This document shows, piece by piece, positions 11,720 to 23,000 of a DNA stretch of 64,000 nt. The position numbers and the translations under genes were made by a program. How positions within the stretch are numbered: position 1 is the stretch's first letter; each line of letters starts with the position of its first letter. The notes below the pieces were generated by a model that ran no database searches, was not told where the DNA came from, and saw only the letters and a program-made list of their open reading frames with translations. Source of the stretch: Undaria pinnatifida (Eukaryota; Sar; Phaeophyceae; Laminariales; Alariaceae); NCBI GenBank assembly GCA_012845835.1, contig JABAKD010000009.1:13461854-13525853 (forward strand), in the 5' to 3' direction.

Positions 11720-11988
11720 TGTGAAGTTAAAGGTGGGGGACACAGAGTGCCCCCTGCAGGTCTGCCAATTGAGCAGGTCTTCGGAGAGTACTCACTTTCG
11801 TTCCTTCGTAGAGATGTAGCTTTATTCGTTTCCACCAGAGCCCGGGATAGCTTCTGAGATCGGAGGCGCGTGCCTCCGATCTAATTCCTAACTTCCCCGA
11901 ATATAAACCGCCAACCTTATCATACGAAACCCATTCAAATGATCTCAAATTCGGATACCTACAGGCCTTTCGAGGCCGTATCTTAACA
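11720..11988 (-). repeat. 5' LTR of the TRIM-like element
   Basis: 269 bp, nearly identical to 11098-11366. It ends TTAACA and is directly followed by the CTGC duplication and the resumed minisatellite. Confidence 0.9.
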
Positions 11989-12140
11989 CTGCTGTGCATA
12001 TACCATTTATTTGTAGCTTCGTGATGCTGCAGGCTCATCATAGCTTCAGCTACTGCTGTACATCATGTACATGTATAAGTGCTGCTGTAGACTACCGGGG
12101 GTTCAAAAATATTGAGAGTTCGCAGTTCTCCACTATGCCT
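11989..12140. repeat. Continuation of the minisatellite block
   Basis: Picks up the 34-bp unit where the TRIM-like element interrupted it (with a 4-bp TTTA expansion). It then repeats the 115-bp spacer seen at about 10908-11023, with a few changes. Confidence 0.8.
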
Positions 12141-13718
12141 GGGTGGCATGTGTTCTCGGGGATTACGAACTTTTCTTCCCCAGATCCTAGCACAAACCTC
12201 GCTAAGTGGCCTTTACAATGGCGACGCCGGCCAGGTAATCGACCCCCCCCCGTGTGTCGGAGGTCAGAGAACACGTACCGAAGAAATAACGCGAAGACAT
12301 TAGCCCTGTGTGCAGACTACGCACCAAACGTCTCACAGGGCACGATTTTTCGGAGATCTCGTCGTAGATCTCGACGTCGAGGCCTCGCGCGCGCGCTACG
12401 GCGCCGAGCGGGCGGATCAGCTGAGCCGGTGGTTGCAGGCGAGGCGGGGGCACGCCTCAGCGAAGAAACCGCGCGGAAAGGCGGTCAGAGGCGGGAGATA
12501 TCCGCAGACGTAAGGATGTGCATATGTGATAAGCGAACTAAGATATATAGATTTATTAGTAACAAAATAGATCAGGTGGAGCAAGAAATCAAAGAAAAGC
12601 TGGACCGTTCCGCAAGTAAGCTGGACCGTCCGACCTCGGAGATGCCAGGGATGCACCAACCGAGCGCTTTCAGCACAAAGATATTTAGTAAGTAAGTCTA
12701 TAAGTCTCGAGCGCTTTCAGCACAAAGATATTAGTAAGGAAGTCTATGCTGCCATAACCAACACCTAGCTGTAGCTCACCAAAACGAGGCACCTTGCCAC
12801 GGGTACCTGGTTTCCGACCCTGGAAACGGGGAGACGCAATGGGCGAACCTCGTTTGCTACAAGTATTCGACTGCCTAAAGCGCCTAAATAACTCAATCGT
12901 GTGATCAAAACGACCGAAGATTTTCCACGTCAGACTCTCCTGCTGAAATCCTTTCTTCAGCCTACTGGGGAATTGACACATACATGGCTCATCCAAAATC
13001 GTCAAGCTGATGACGAATCGAGGTCATGATTCCTGTTTTCGTCGGCTTCCTGCTGTACAACGGAAAAAAAACAAAACACTATAAAACACGGCCGTGAAAG
13101 ATGGACGCTCTCGTCCCAACTAACTGCCCTAATGGGTTATTGAGAGCGTATCATTGATGACATGTCGCACAATGCAGCAAGCGTCAGCACCTTGGGCTAG
13201 CTCCACACACCGCTGAATCTATTGGTTGGCGAGCAATGAGACCAAGTACAGCCGCTACTGCTGTACGTGGTGCTCTCTTGGCACCTGTGGGAAAGAAATC
13301 ATCATGGTGTCGTGCAAGTCGTGCGATAGATACATGTTGCTGCACATGGATAAAGTCTGTACATTGTCTTGTTGAAGTGGTATCGATGGGTTTCATATTT
13401 TGTTCACCTCACATCTTAGAAGTACGAGCCCCCGGATCCACCCGCATCCAAGAAGAGAAAATCCACCCACCTGCCCACACACCTACTGAATCACTCCTAC
13501 CCCGCCATCCCCGCACCCAACACCCACAACCCCCAATCCCATCTATTTTAATCCCCGCAAAAAAAAAACGAGCCAAAGAACAAAAAGCACTTCACAGAAA
13601 ACCAACGCACCCCTTTCGGCCTGTTAGCCTCTGAGCTCAACACAACAATGTCTCCAGAAAGTCTCTCATGCACGTCTGCTTGGTACCCCTCGATCCGTAG
13701 GCACTCATCCAAGCTATC
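12141..13718. other. Stretch without recognisable gene
   Basis: No gene family recognised. A short direct duplication (CGAGCGCTTTCAGCACAAAG) occurs at about 12660 and 12708. The rest shows no clear structure; 13430-13570 is C/A-rich and low in complexity. Confidence 0.5.
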
Positions 13719-14064
13719 TTAGCCTTGCGGGTTAACCACACCACAGTTGCCATGGAGGTACTGCCCGCAGACTCCTCTGCATTGGTGGGTTGTGAACCTT
13801 GGCGGGCCTGGCGTGTCATCGGATTGAGCGCAGCGCCTGCCCGCTGTGCAGGGCATGGTGTCTGCAGCTGGCTGCTGCGTGTGTGTATGTTGATGTTTGA
13901 TTGCCTCGTGGCTCTTCCAGGGGTGCGATTTAAGAGAATCTTTCAGAAATAAGCTGAATTCTCTCTTAAATCGATTTTGGGTGTTACAAGCCAATTCACA
14001 TCTCTTAAATCGGTATTCCTCTTAAACATTTTCTCTGAAACCGTAGCCTCTACTGTTCCACGGC
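13719..14064 (-). mobile_element. Zinc-finger MITE, truncated copy
   Basis: On the minus strand this matches the outer part of the element at 33457-33962. It starts with a related terminal repeat (ACAGTAGAGGCTACGGTTTC, near 14061-14042), then recurring 'TTTAAGAGA' segments, then the start of the same Cys/His-rich reading frame from MPC. The frame stops after VVNPQG, before the last zinc-binding cysteines, and the right terminus is missing. It is a decayed copy. Confidence 0.65.
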
Positions 14065-14166
14065 TTTCATATTCTTCTCAACTTCTTCCTGGAATATAGT
14101 ACCCAGCGACGACTTTTCCACCTACCAAAAACCCGTGAATAATTCAGCTACCCAGTCTGGGATAGA

Positions 14167-14252
14167 TCCCTGGGGTATTCCTCAGCTCCAGAGTGACTGG
14201 AGCCTGTCCTGTGACCACGGACTTGATTATGCGAGTTAATGTGAGAACAACA
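14167..14252 (+). repeat. Dispersed repeat B, copy 1
   Basis: An 85-bp sequence found four times (also 15584-15668 minus, 24280-24363 plus, 28144-28229 plus). It begins near CCTGGGGTATTCCTC, contains the near-palindrome CCAGAGTGACTGGAG, and ends at GTGAGAACAAC, after which the copies diverge. Confidence 0.8.
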
Positions 14253-14843
14253 ACAAGATCCATATCCTACTCCAAGATCTACCCACGACTACGAGCGAAG
14301 GTCAACTCCAACACCAGGTACTACTCGTATGTAGGTGTCTTTACCTCTTCCTTGGATCTATTCCGAACTTCAATTCTCAAAGCTACGATCTTTATCAAAT
14401 TATCAATTGACATAGACTAGACTAGACTGTTGACTTGACTTTATCAAATTATCATGACGTCTTACAGCTTATTAGTTATACCACAAATAGTTGGTCTACG
14501 AGGAGTCCTAAAAAATCCCGATAAAAGTCCTAGAAAATCCGATGTCCTTGGCCGATTTCATTATTCGCTTAATTTGGGCCAAAGCCGACGCCTGTTCACG
14601 CCCATTGTTGTCCTCATCGCGTTGCCCCCAACAATCAGCCATGGAATCAATGAAATGAACTAACTGAGAGTTGGAGCTGTTATATATCTGGTACCAGGTA
14701 ACTCGTATCAGAAAAAGGCCATCATCGTTGCCACCGCAGCTACAATACCTGTTTTAATTCCAGGACGCGCTTAGAAGCAGGCAGGCACACAGCAGCACAG
14801 CACCACCAGCAGCAGCAGCAGCGGCAGCAGCAGCAGCAGCGAG

Positions 14844-14980
14844 ATGAAGATAGATTCCTATACCCACTTCGCCTGCCCGGCCTTCATGGATCATCTGGAG
14901 GCCGAGAGCGGCCATCCCATGGTGTTTCGAGGACTTTTCTCGGCTATCCCAGAGCTTTCAGATATCGATCTCCGAATCAG
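14844..14980 (+). CDS. Amidohydrolase exon 1
   Basis: Codes residues 1-45 plus two bases of codon 46. It contains the N-terminal strand motif KIDSYTHF that opens the barrel. Donor GTGCGA, phase 2; the split codon AG/G is completed by exon 2. Confidence 0.9.
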
Positions 14981-17900
14981 GTGCGATGAACATTTAAGAC
15001 TTGCGGTTGGTCCTCACGTCCTGACCCCAGGATTGCGATTCTCGTCTGTCATGCTGGCTGCATGTTCCTTATGCATAGGCCGCTCGAAATTGCGACCCAC
15101 TCTGCAACATTTGGTGTGTGGACTGCGGTTTGAACGGAAGGCACCACTGCTGCCCTGCTGCTACCGTGCCTGGCAGTATGTGATACCTGGTACATGCATA
15201 CCAGGGTAGTTATTGACTGACTTTGAACGCCTCTGTGCCTATGTATTCAACTGCTGGTATGATAACAATCCCCCCCGCTCCCTTCTATCCAGCTACGACC
15301 CAACTACGGCCCAGCGCAAAGCACCCACCCAGCACAGCAGCAGCAATGCTAGCATTGGGTTTCGAAAGTAAATCGACACACGACGCGTATGAGAATACGT
15401 GGAAGTGTGGTGAGCTTGAGCTTTATTTTTCCCCATCCGCCGGAGGATGAAAAAAAAAAAAAAAAATGCACTCAGCGATTATTAGCGGCTTGTTTGGGTA
15501 GTTCGGCATTCAGAGCATTTATATTAAAAAAATTTATAAAAAATGAAAATACACTCCAGCTGTGAGATCGAAGTTGTTGTTGTTGTTCTCACATTAACTC
15601 GCATAATCAAGTCCGTGGTCACAGGACAGGCTCCAGTCACTCTGGAGCTGAGGAATACCCCAGGGAAAAACACACACAACCCAAGGTGGTACACGCATAT
15701 ATCACAGCTGACGCAATTCATGCCTCCACCAGAAACATATAAAAGTGAAATCGGGAGTCAGTCTACGATGTGCCAGGTCCAGGCCGGTGCATACGTCTCA
15801 CTACTCACGCCTGGAAAAAACAAATATTCCGATTGCCACCCAAGGAAGACTACCACGTATATATTACACGTAGTATCTATCACTACGCATACGCACGACA
15901 GGCATAAGTCAATTGGAGAAAAAGACAAAGAAAAGAAAAGAAGATAAAGGTAAGGAAAGAAAAGAGAAGAAAAAACGAAACAAGACGAAGTATATAGCAC
16001 TCACCACTACAAGTAGTAGTGGTGGCAATCCCGCGAAGTATGCCAGTGCCACAGAAACAAAAATTATTGGGCCACCACCCACCCACCTGCCGCCGACCAA
16101 CCCACTATTAATACAGCAGTACAGCAGTGCAGCAGTACGTACGGCAGACCGGTACTACCACAGAGCATCACAGCAATGCAGCAGTACGTACGGTCGGTAT
16201 GATCATAAACCGTCGCTAATTTATCTCCAGAAAACTGTCTAAAAATTGACGATTGGTGCAAGTTGCAAAGCATAAGTGGGGGGGGTCTTTCTGGCGGGTG
16301 TCAGGCCGGACTCACCGTCAAGGAGTGATACCTTCTTGCTGCTGCGTTTGGCCGCGAGGCTTAGGCGTGGCGGTAGAGTTGGGTCGTATATACGTGGTGC
16401 GTTAGGCATGGTCACCTACGATTCGCGCGTCTTTTTAGGCAGCAGCGGCGGAGCAGCAGTGCTTAATCGGGATGCTCGTGCGCGGAGGCAGGCGCCACTA
16501 CGAGCCACACTACGGCGCAGTCTTGGTTTGAGTGGAGGGAACAGCGCCGGCAGGAAGCTGGATTCGACGACAGAGGAGGAGGGCGACTGAGCGTCGACGG
16601 GCGGTGAAGAGACGGATTGATCTCTCCCTGAGCGAGAACTTTGGTTTTTCAGACCAGCACCGCAAGCTGCGAGGAGCATTTTGTTTTTTGGGACGGGGGA
16701 GAAGGGAACCGATTGGAATTGAACGCCAACGAGAGCAAGTGCGAACGAGCGGGCTGAGTGAGCTAAGGCGATGAGGCGGCCATGGAGAACCACAGCAGGA
16801 GGATGGCACACGGAAACCCGGGACCCGCACGCACACCATCATCACGAGAGCAGCGATTGTCTTTTTTCAGTTTTTTTTCACGATGCAGTAATACAACATG
16901 TTACTTACGTCACTGGTTTTGTAGAGTTGGTAGAGTTGTATACCCTTCATGGGGAACGACCCCCCGCAACTTTCAATTTTCAGGCACGGGCGTCGTAGCT
17001 GCGCTGCAACCTGTCAGATAACCCGGAAAGACGGGGCGATCATTGATATTTTATAAATAATACAAGACCTCCGCTCCGCGTGCGGCTGACGCCGCCCGCT
17101 ACGCTCGCGCAAGGCAAGGAAGATTGCAACTAAAAACATATGTAAATGGGGCAGAAAGAAGAGGCCCATGTTGTGGTGCGAACAGCGATTTGATATTGCC
17201 AAGAGCTGCTTGTGCAGAGCATATTGCCATGTTGTGCTCAGCTGTGCTGTGTGCTTTTGTTACCGGTGTTACGTTCTGATCGGCAGTATGGGGGTAAATT
17301 GCGTTTGGGGAAAAACAGGGGGCCGTGAAAGATCAAATACATGCGGAAAAAGAAAAAAGAGGAAAAGTAGTACTCCGTACACAACAACACGCATTATACC
17401 CGGCACTGCTCTATGCTCGAAAGAAAGCACACAGCGCAGCGACACAGCACCGCAGCGACGGGCACGGCACCGCAGCGCACGGCTCCGCACGGCGCTACGC
17501 TGCGCTGCTGGGCTTTATAGATATATAGCCGGACTGATCTGAGCTGGGCGTGCATGTGATCCAACAGCGTAGTATCTGATGGTACGTACAAACCTGAGTA
17601 GTAGTACCGGTATGTACTACGTATTGGCGTTTCGTATTTCGAACGAAGCTGGAAAGCAAAGAAAAGCTGGAAAGGTTCCGCAAGTAATATGGAAGTTGGA
17701 GCTCTGAGAGGCCAGGGATGGGCATCCCTGAGAAAGACAAAATTAAGTAAGTCCATTTCAAGGACGTCAGCCGTGAGTTCGACGAATTTCAGGTCAATAC
17801 TCATCTTTGCAAGCTGCGTTGTTGGTACTTGTAATATACTCCGGAGTACTATGCTAGTGGTACTCCCGAAGTTTGCCAGTTGTCGGCCGGTATGGCGGAA

Positions 17901-19996
17901 ATAAACAAATTGGTGCTGTATCCTCTGTATGTAATACTAAAACAACAATATAATGGGGCAGCAGTACGGCAGTGCAGCAGTACTTACGGTAGTAAAGGCA
18001 GAGGTGTGCAGCGGTGGGGACGGTGGTACTCTCAAGCACCAGCAGTGGGAGGCCGATATTTTATAAACGAAAAAAAAGTTTCATCTTTCACACGACGAAA
18101 AAAGACTATCAACGTACGGAACGGCCCACCAACCCACCACGGACGACGCAGTGCACCCTCCACCCACCCACCGACCAAACCTTTACTACATACAGCAGTA
18201 CAGCAAACAGTGCAGCAGTACGTACAGCAGTGCACCTGCACCCAAAAAAAAACTAATTGGTGCTGTATCATCCTCAGAGCTCTCGATGCAAGTACTAAGA
18301 AAACAAAATAAAATCAGGCCACCCACCCACCACGGAAGACGCAGTCAGTGCATCCTCCACCCACCCACCGACCAAACCTTTACTACAATACAGCAGTGCA
18401 GCAGTACGTACAGCTGCACACCTGGTACGCGGGGAGCAGTTAGTGGGTTGGTTCTTGAGGACCTTGTATGAAACAGGAAACAAAAAGTGCAGCAGTACGT
18501 ACAGCAGGACACCTGGTACGCGGGGAGCAGTTAGTTGGTTGGTTCTTGAGGACCTTGTACCCAGGTATGAAACAGGAAACAAATGGGGAGAGTTTCATTT
18601 TTTGACGATACTCGGCTATCTCGGGGAGCGAGCGAGCCGCCATCCACCACCCACCCACCACCCACCACGCACCCACCACCCACCACCCACCATCCACCAT
18701 CCACCCACGGACCTACCCGGTACTGCAGTACAGCAATGCAGCAGTACGTAGAGCAACACACCTGACAGGCGTGCAGCAGTCGATTCGTTGGTTACAATGC
18801 TCTCGGGCTGGGCGGGATTTGCAATTGTTTACTATTCCCCGCCACGCCGGGGGCCAAGCGAGCCGTCCCCGGGAGGGCGATTCCCACGCTCCCCCCTCGC
18901 CGAGGTGGGGCACCGACGCCCGTTCTTTCGCCGGCACGTCGTAGTGCTGCTGTGCGGATGGGACGTGGCGGCACCGCGAGGCCGCCGGAGGCCGAGTGGA
19001 GCTCGGGAGTCGCCGCTTTTTTTACCAAGACATTTTCAAAGATCCCAAAAAACATCACGACCACCTTTAGCGTATTATATATAAATATATAATAATATAT
19101 ATGTAAATATATAAATAAATGAGGAGGAAAAGTTATAACCAAGATATTTTCAAAGATCCGAAAAAACGTCACGACCACCTTGGCGTATTATATTATAAAA
19201 AATGAAAATACACTCCAGCTGTGAGATCGAAGATTTCGTCGAAACTCATCTTTGCAAGCTGTGTGTGATACTCCGATCGCGCGCATTACGAGTTGTGTGT
19301 CCTCATTAAGGATATAGGCGTATTATATATATGCTGTATTTGGCAATACGTCGTATCTCTTGCGTATAATTAGCGATGTCGATAATAATGGTAACTGTAT
19401 GATGATGGTGACAAACAGTGCATGACCACATCACCTCGCCTGTTGCATTTGACAATACGTATCTCTTTCTTATAATTAGCGATGTCAGAAAATAATGGTA
19501 CCTACAAATATTCTATAAAATATTCTAGCTTTCGATCGATGTATCATACAACAACAAACTATGAAGATTTAACACGTTATTTACTACACTTAAACACCGG
19601 GTTGCATGCTGCATCTAACATCAAAACTTTCTAAAATAGTAAACATTACAAGCCAGATGATATAAAGGAATGTCTTATTGCTTTAATCGTCAGGTTTGTC
19701 CCCTTTGAGAATTTATAGTTTCCGCGCACATATTGAAATGTCCCGCTCCCCGCCCCCCCCCCCCCCCCCCCCCCTCCCCTCCCCCTCCACTGACCTCTTT
19801 TTCATAACAAACCCCGACCCTTTTCCCCCCCCCGCCCCTCCGTCCCCCGATCCCCCCCCCCTTCCGCCTAGTCTGTCCAAACGCCCCACTCACAATCAAA
19901 ATCGGCCTGAGTAATAAACACCTATACGCAGTTGATATCACGTCATTAATATTTTTCTGACCATCCATGACGTAGTTTTCAATTATTTTCCCCCCC

Positions 19997-20036
<40 letters not shown>

Positions 20037-23000
20037 TTCCAACGCCCCCTCTTTTCCGACCACCTACACGATCGCCTAGACCTAGCACCACGCGTATAAC
20101 AAGCTGCTACATATCATTGATCTCACAGCCGAAGTGTATTTGAATATTATTTGTGACCTAAACCTCCTAAAAATCCCCCCCCCCCCCCCTCCCCCCCCCC
20201 CCTCTTGCTCTCCCTTACTCAAACGCCCCACCAAATATCGAAATCCGCCACATTAATAAACACTTCACGCACAAGATATCACCTCATTATCTTTCGAGAG
20301 CCATCTATGCCGCTGTGTTTCCCCCCCCCCCCCCCCCCCCCTCCCCCCCCTCCCCCTCCCCCCCCCCCCGCTCCAACGCCCCCTTTTTCCCGACCACCTA
20401 CACGATCGCCTAGACCTAGCACCACGCGTATAACAAACTGCTACATATCATTGATCTCACAGCCGAAGTGTATTTGAATATTATTTGTAACCTACACCTC
20501 CTAAAAATCCCCCCCCCCCCCCCCCCCCCCTCTTGCTTTCCCTTACTCAAACGCCCCACCAAATATCGAAATCCGCCACATTAATAAACACTTCACGCAC
20601 AGGATATCACCTCATTATCTTTCGAGAGCCATCCATGCCGCTGTGTTTCCCCCCCCCCCCCGCCTCGAACGCCCCCTTCTTCCCCATCACCCGCACCTTC
20701 GCCTAGACCTAGCACCACACGTATAACAAACCCCTCACCTAAAGCCGTCCCCCCCCCCCCCCGCCCCCACCCCCCACCCTTCCCCCCCCCCAACCCATCC
20801 CAACCCCACCCCCTCGAACACTCCACCCTCTCTTTACTCACTGATTGTACGAATTACCCCAGGATATACATGATAAACTGATGTATTATTTCCTAAAATG
20901 TCACATTTATCCCCTCAAAATAATGTATAGTTTCCAGGCACATATTGAGCTGCCCCCCCCACCCCCCCCGCCCCCAATAATATACTGGTGCCAAAACCGT
21001 CAGATTTATCCCCTCGAAAGAATTTATAGCTTACATGCACAAATTGCCCCTTCCCCCCCCCCCCCCCCCCGCCCCCCTCCAAACCCGCTCGCTTTTGATC
21101 AAAACCAGGCCCCCCTTTGCCTTCACAGCTGTCAGATTTTGTCCCCCTCAGAAACGGGTTTTATAGTTTCCGCGCACAGACTGACTGAAATCATCCTGTT
21201 GACCCTGATAGCTACACTGTAGTTGTAAGGGGAGTCGCCGACCTATATCCTTAATGAGGACACACAACTCGTAATGCGCGCGATCGGAGTATCACACACA
21301 GCTTGCAAAGATGAGTTTCGACGAAATCTTCGATCTCACAGCTGGAGTGTATTTTAATTTTTATAATACGGAGTATATAATAAGGATAGGTGAGTTTTTA
21401 TTGGGAGGGGTTCTGTTTTTTGTCCAATGGTAATTGCTGAGTTAAATCGACACACGACGCGTATGAAAATACGTGGAAGTGTGGTGAGCTAAAGCTGTAT
21501 TTTTCCTGATCCGCCGGAGGATTAAAAAAAAAAAAAAAAGTAGTTGTTGGTACTTTTACTTTAGGTTGGGAATTTTATTATAAGAAATTAAAATACACTC
21601 CAGCTGTGAGATCGAAGATTTCGTCGAAACTCATCTTTGCAAGCTGTGTTTGATACTCCGATCGCGCGTATTACGAGTTGTCTGTCCTCATTAAGGATAT
21701 ATGTCGGCGACTCCCCTTACAACAACAATGTAGTGTTAGCTATCACGGTCAACAGGGTGATGTTAGTCAGTCTGTGCGCGGAAACTCTAAAACCCGTTTC
21801 TGAGGGGGACCAAATCTGACAGCTGTGGAGGGAAATGTATCCGTGTATCAAGTGAATCCTGTAAGTCGAATAACCGGTGAGGGGGTGGCGGAGTTTTGAA
21901 GGACGTGGGGGCCTGGTTTTGATCAAAAGCGAGCGGGGTTGGAGGCGGGGGGAAGGGGGGGGGGGGCGGCGGATGGGCGGGCAATTTGTGTGTGGAAGCT
22001 ATAAATCCTTATACGAAAGGGGATAAATCTGACGGTTTTGGGGAAAAAAAAAAAAAAAAATGCACCAGTTTATCATGGGGGGGGGGGGTTGGGGCGGGGT
22101 TGGGGCGTGTGGGGCAGCTCAATCTGTGCGTGGAAGCTACACGAACTTTTTTTTCGAGTAGAGCGCTATTACGGGGGGACCGCAGGTGGGAATTAGAAAC
22201 TCGCTTCGCTCGAATAAATAAAACAAATATTTGTATGGTGGTTTTTGCTACGATCGCTCTTTTTTCACTGAATGCCCGCGGGTGGTGACTCTGACAGTCA
22301 GACAGCAGGCGCGTTCGTCTGTGCTCACGATTACCGTGCGGTTCGTACGGTGCAGGGGGTGCAACCGCTGTAGTTTGTAGCCGCGAGTTGATTAGTTGTG
22401 GAAACGGGGGAACTATATGCTCGCCGTCATCCGCCAATTCCACGACGGCATGCAAGCATGCGTGCAGCTGGATGATGGAGAGTGCTCGGATAAGTTCGAC
22501 GTGGGGCAAGGTCTCAGGCAAGGATGCGTGCTCGCGCCACTGCTGTTCAACATGTTTTTCACGGCGGTACTGCGTGTGGCCGAGAAACGCTTCCTCGCTG
22601 ATGCAGCCATCATGGACAACATGGTGCAGATCCACGAAAGGAGGAAGGCGAGAAGAAGGGCCCTTCACGCACATACAAAGTCGACGGGCGGAGGGGGAAG
22701 GAGGGGGAGGAGGTGCAGAGATTGTCGGGTATGCTGTACGCGGACGATGCGGGCATCGTATCGCGATCACCAGAAGGGCTGGAGAGGATAATGACGGTGA
22801 TCGTGACTGCGTGCTCGTCGTTCGGGCTTACGGTATCCGAGGCGAAAATGGAGATAATGTGCCTGGAAACCACAGGCGAGGGGAAGGTGTCGCTCACCAT
22901 CAATGCAGCCGGCCAGGTATACAAACAAACAATCGAGTTTGTGTACTTGGGCGGGGCTATCACCGCAGACAGAGACCTTAGCATTGGAATAACGCGGCGT

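Larger units (their letters stand above)
11098..11988 (-). mobile_element. TRIM-like miniature LTR element
   Basis: 891 bp: two 269-bp LTRs around a 353-bp interior with no coding capacity. It is flanked by a 4-bp duplication CTGC (11094-11097 and 11989-11992) and sits inside the minisatellite. On the minus strand the order is 5' LTR (11720-11988), primer-binding site (11700-11717), interior, 3' LTR (11098-11366). The LTRs and the interior next to the 3' LTR match the gypsy element at 53298-59885 (its 3' LTR and about 59290-59615). This is therefore a deletion derivative or dependent partner of that family. The LTR pair differs at about one position by eye. Confidence 0.9.

Noticed and set aside
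12202-12513. Arg-rich frames as a possible nucleic-acid-binding protein
   Set aside because: Composition comes from CG-rich sequence; no start context, homology or conserved copy.
14681-14690. TATATA motif as promoter of the amidohydrolase gene
   Set aside because: AT-rich hexamers are common in the window and nothing else marks a core promoter; the transcription start is unknown.
19696-21222. Proline-rich frames across the C-tracts
   Set aside because: Pure homopolymer translation; the same applies to the glycine-rich frames at 30393-31609 and 44520-45930.
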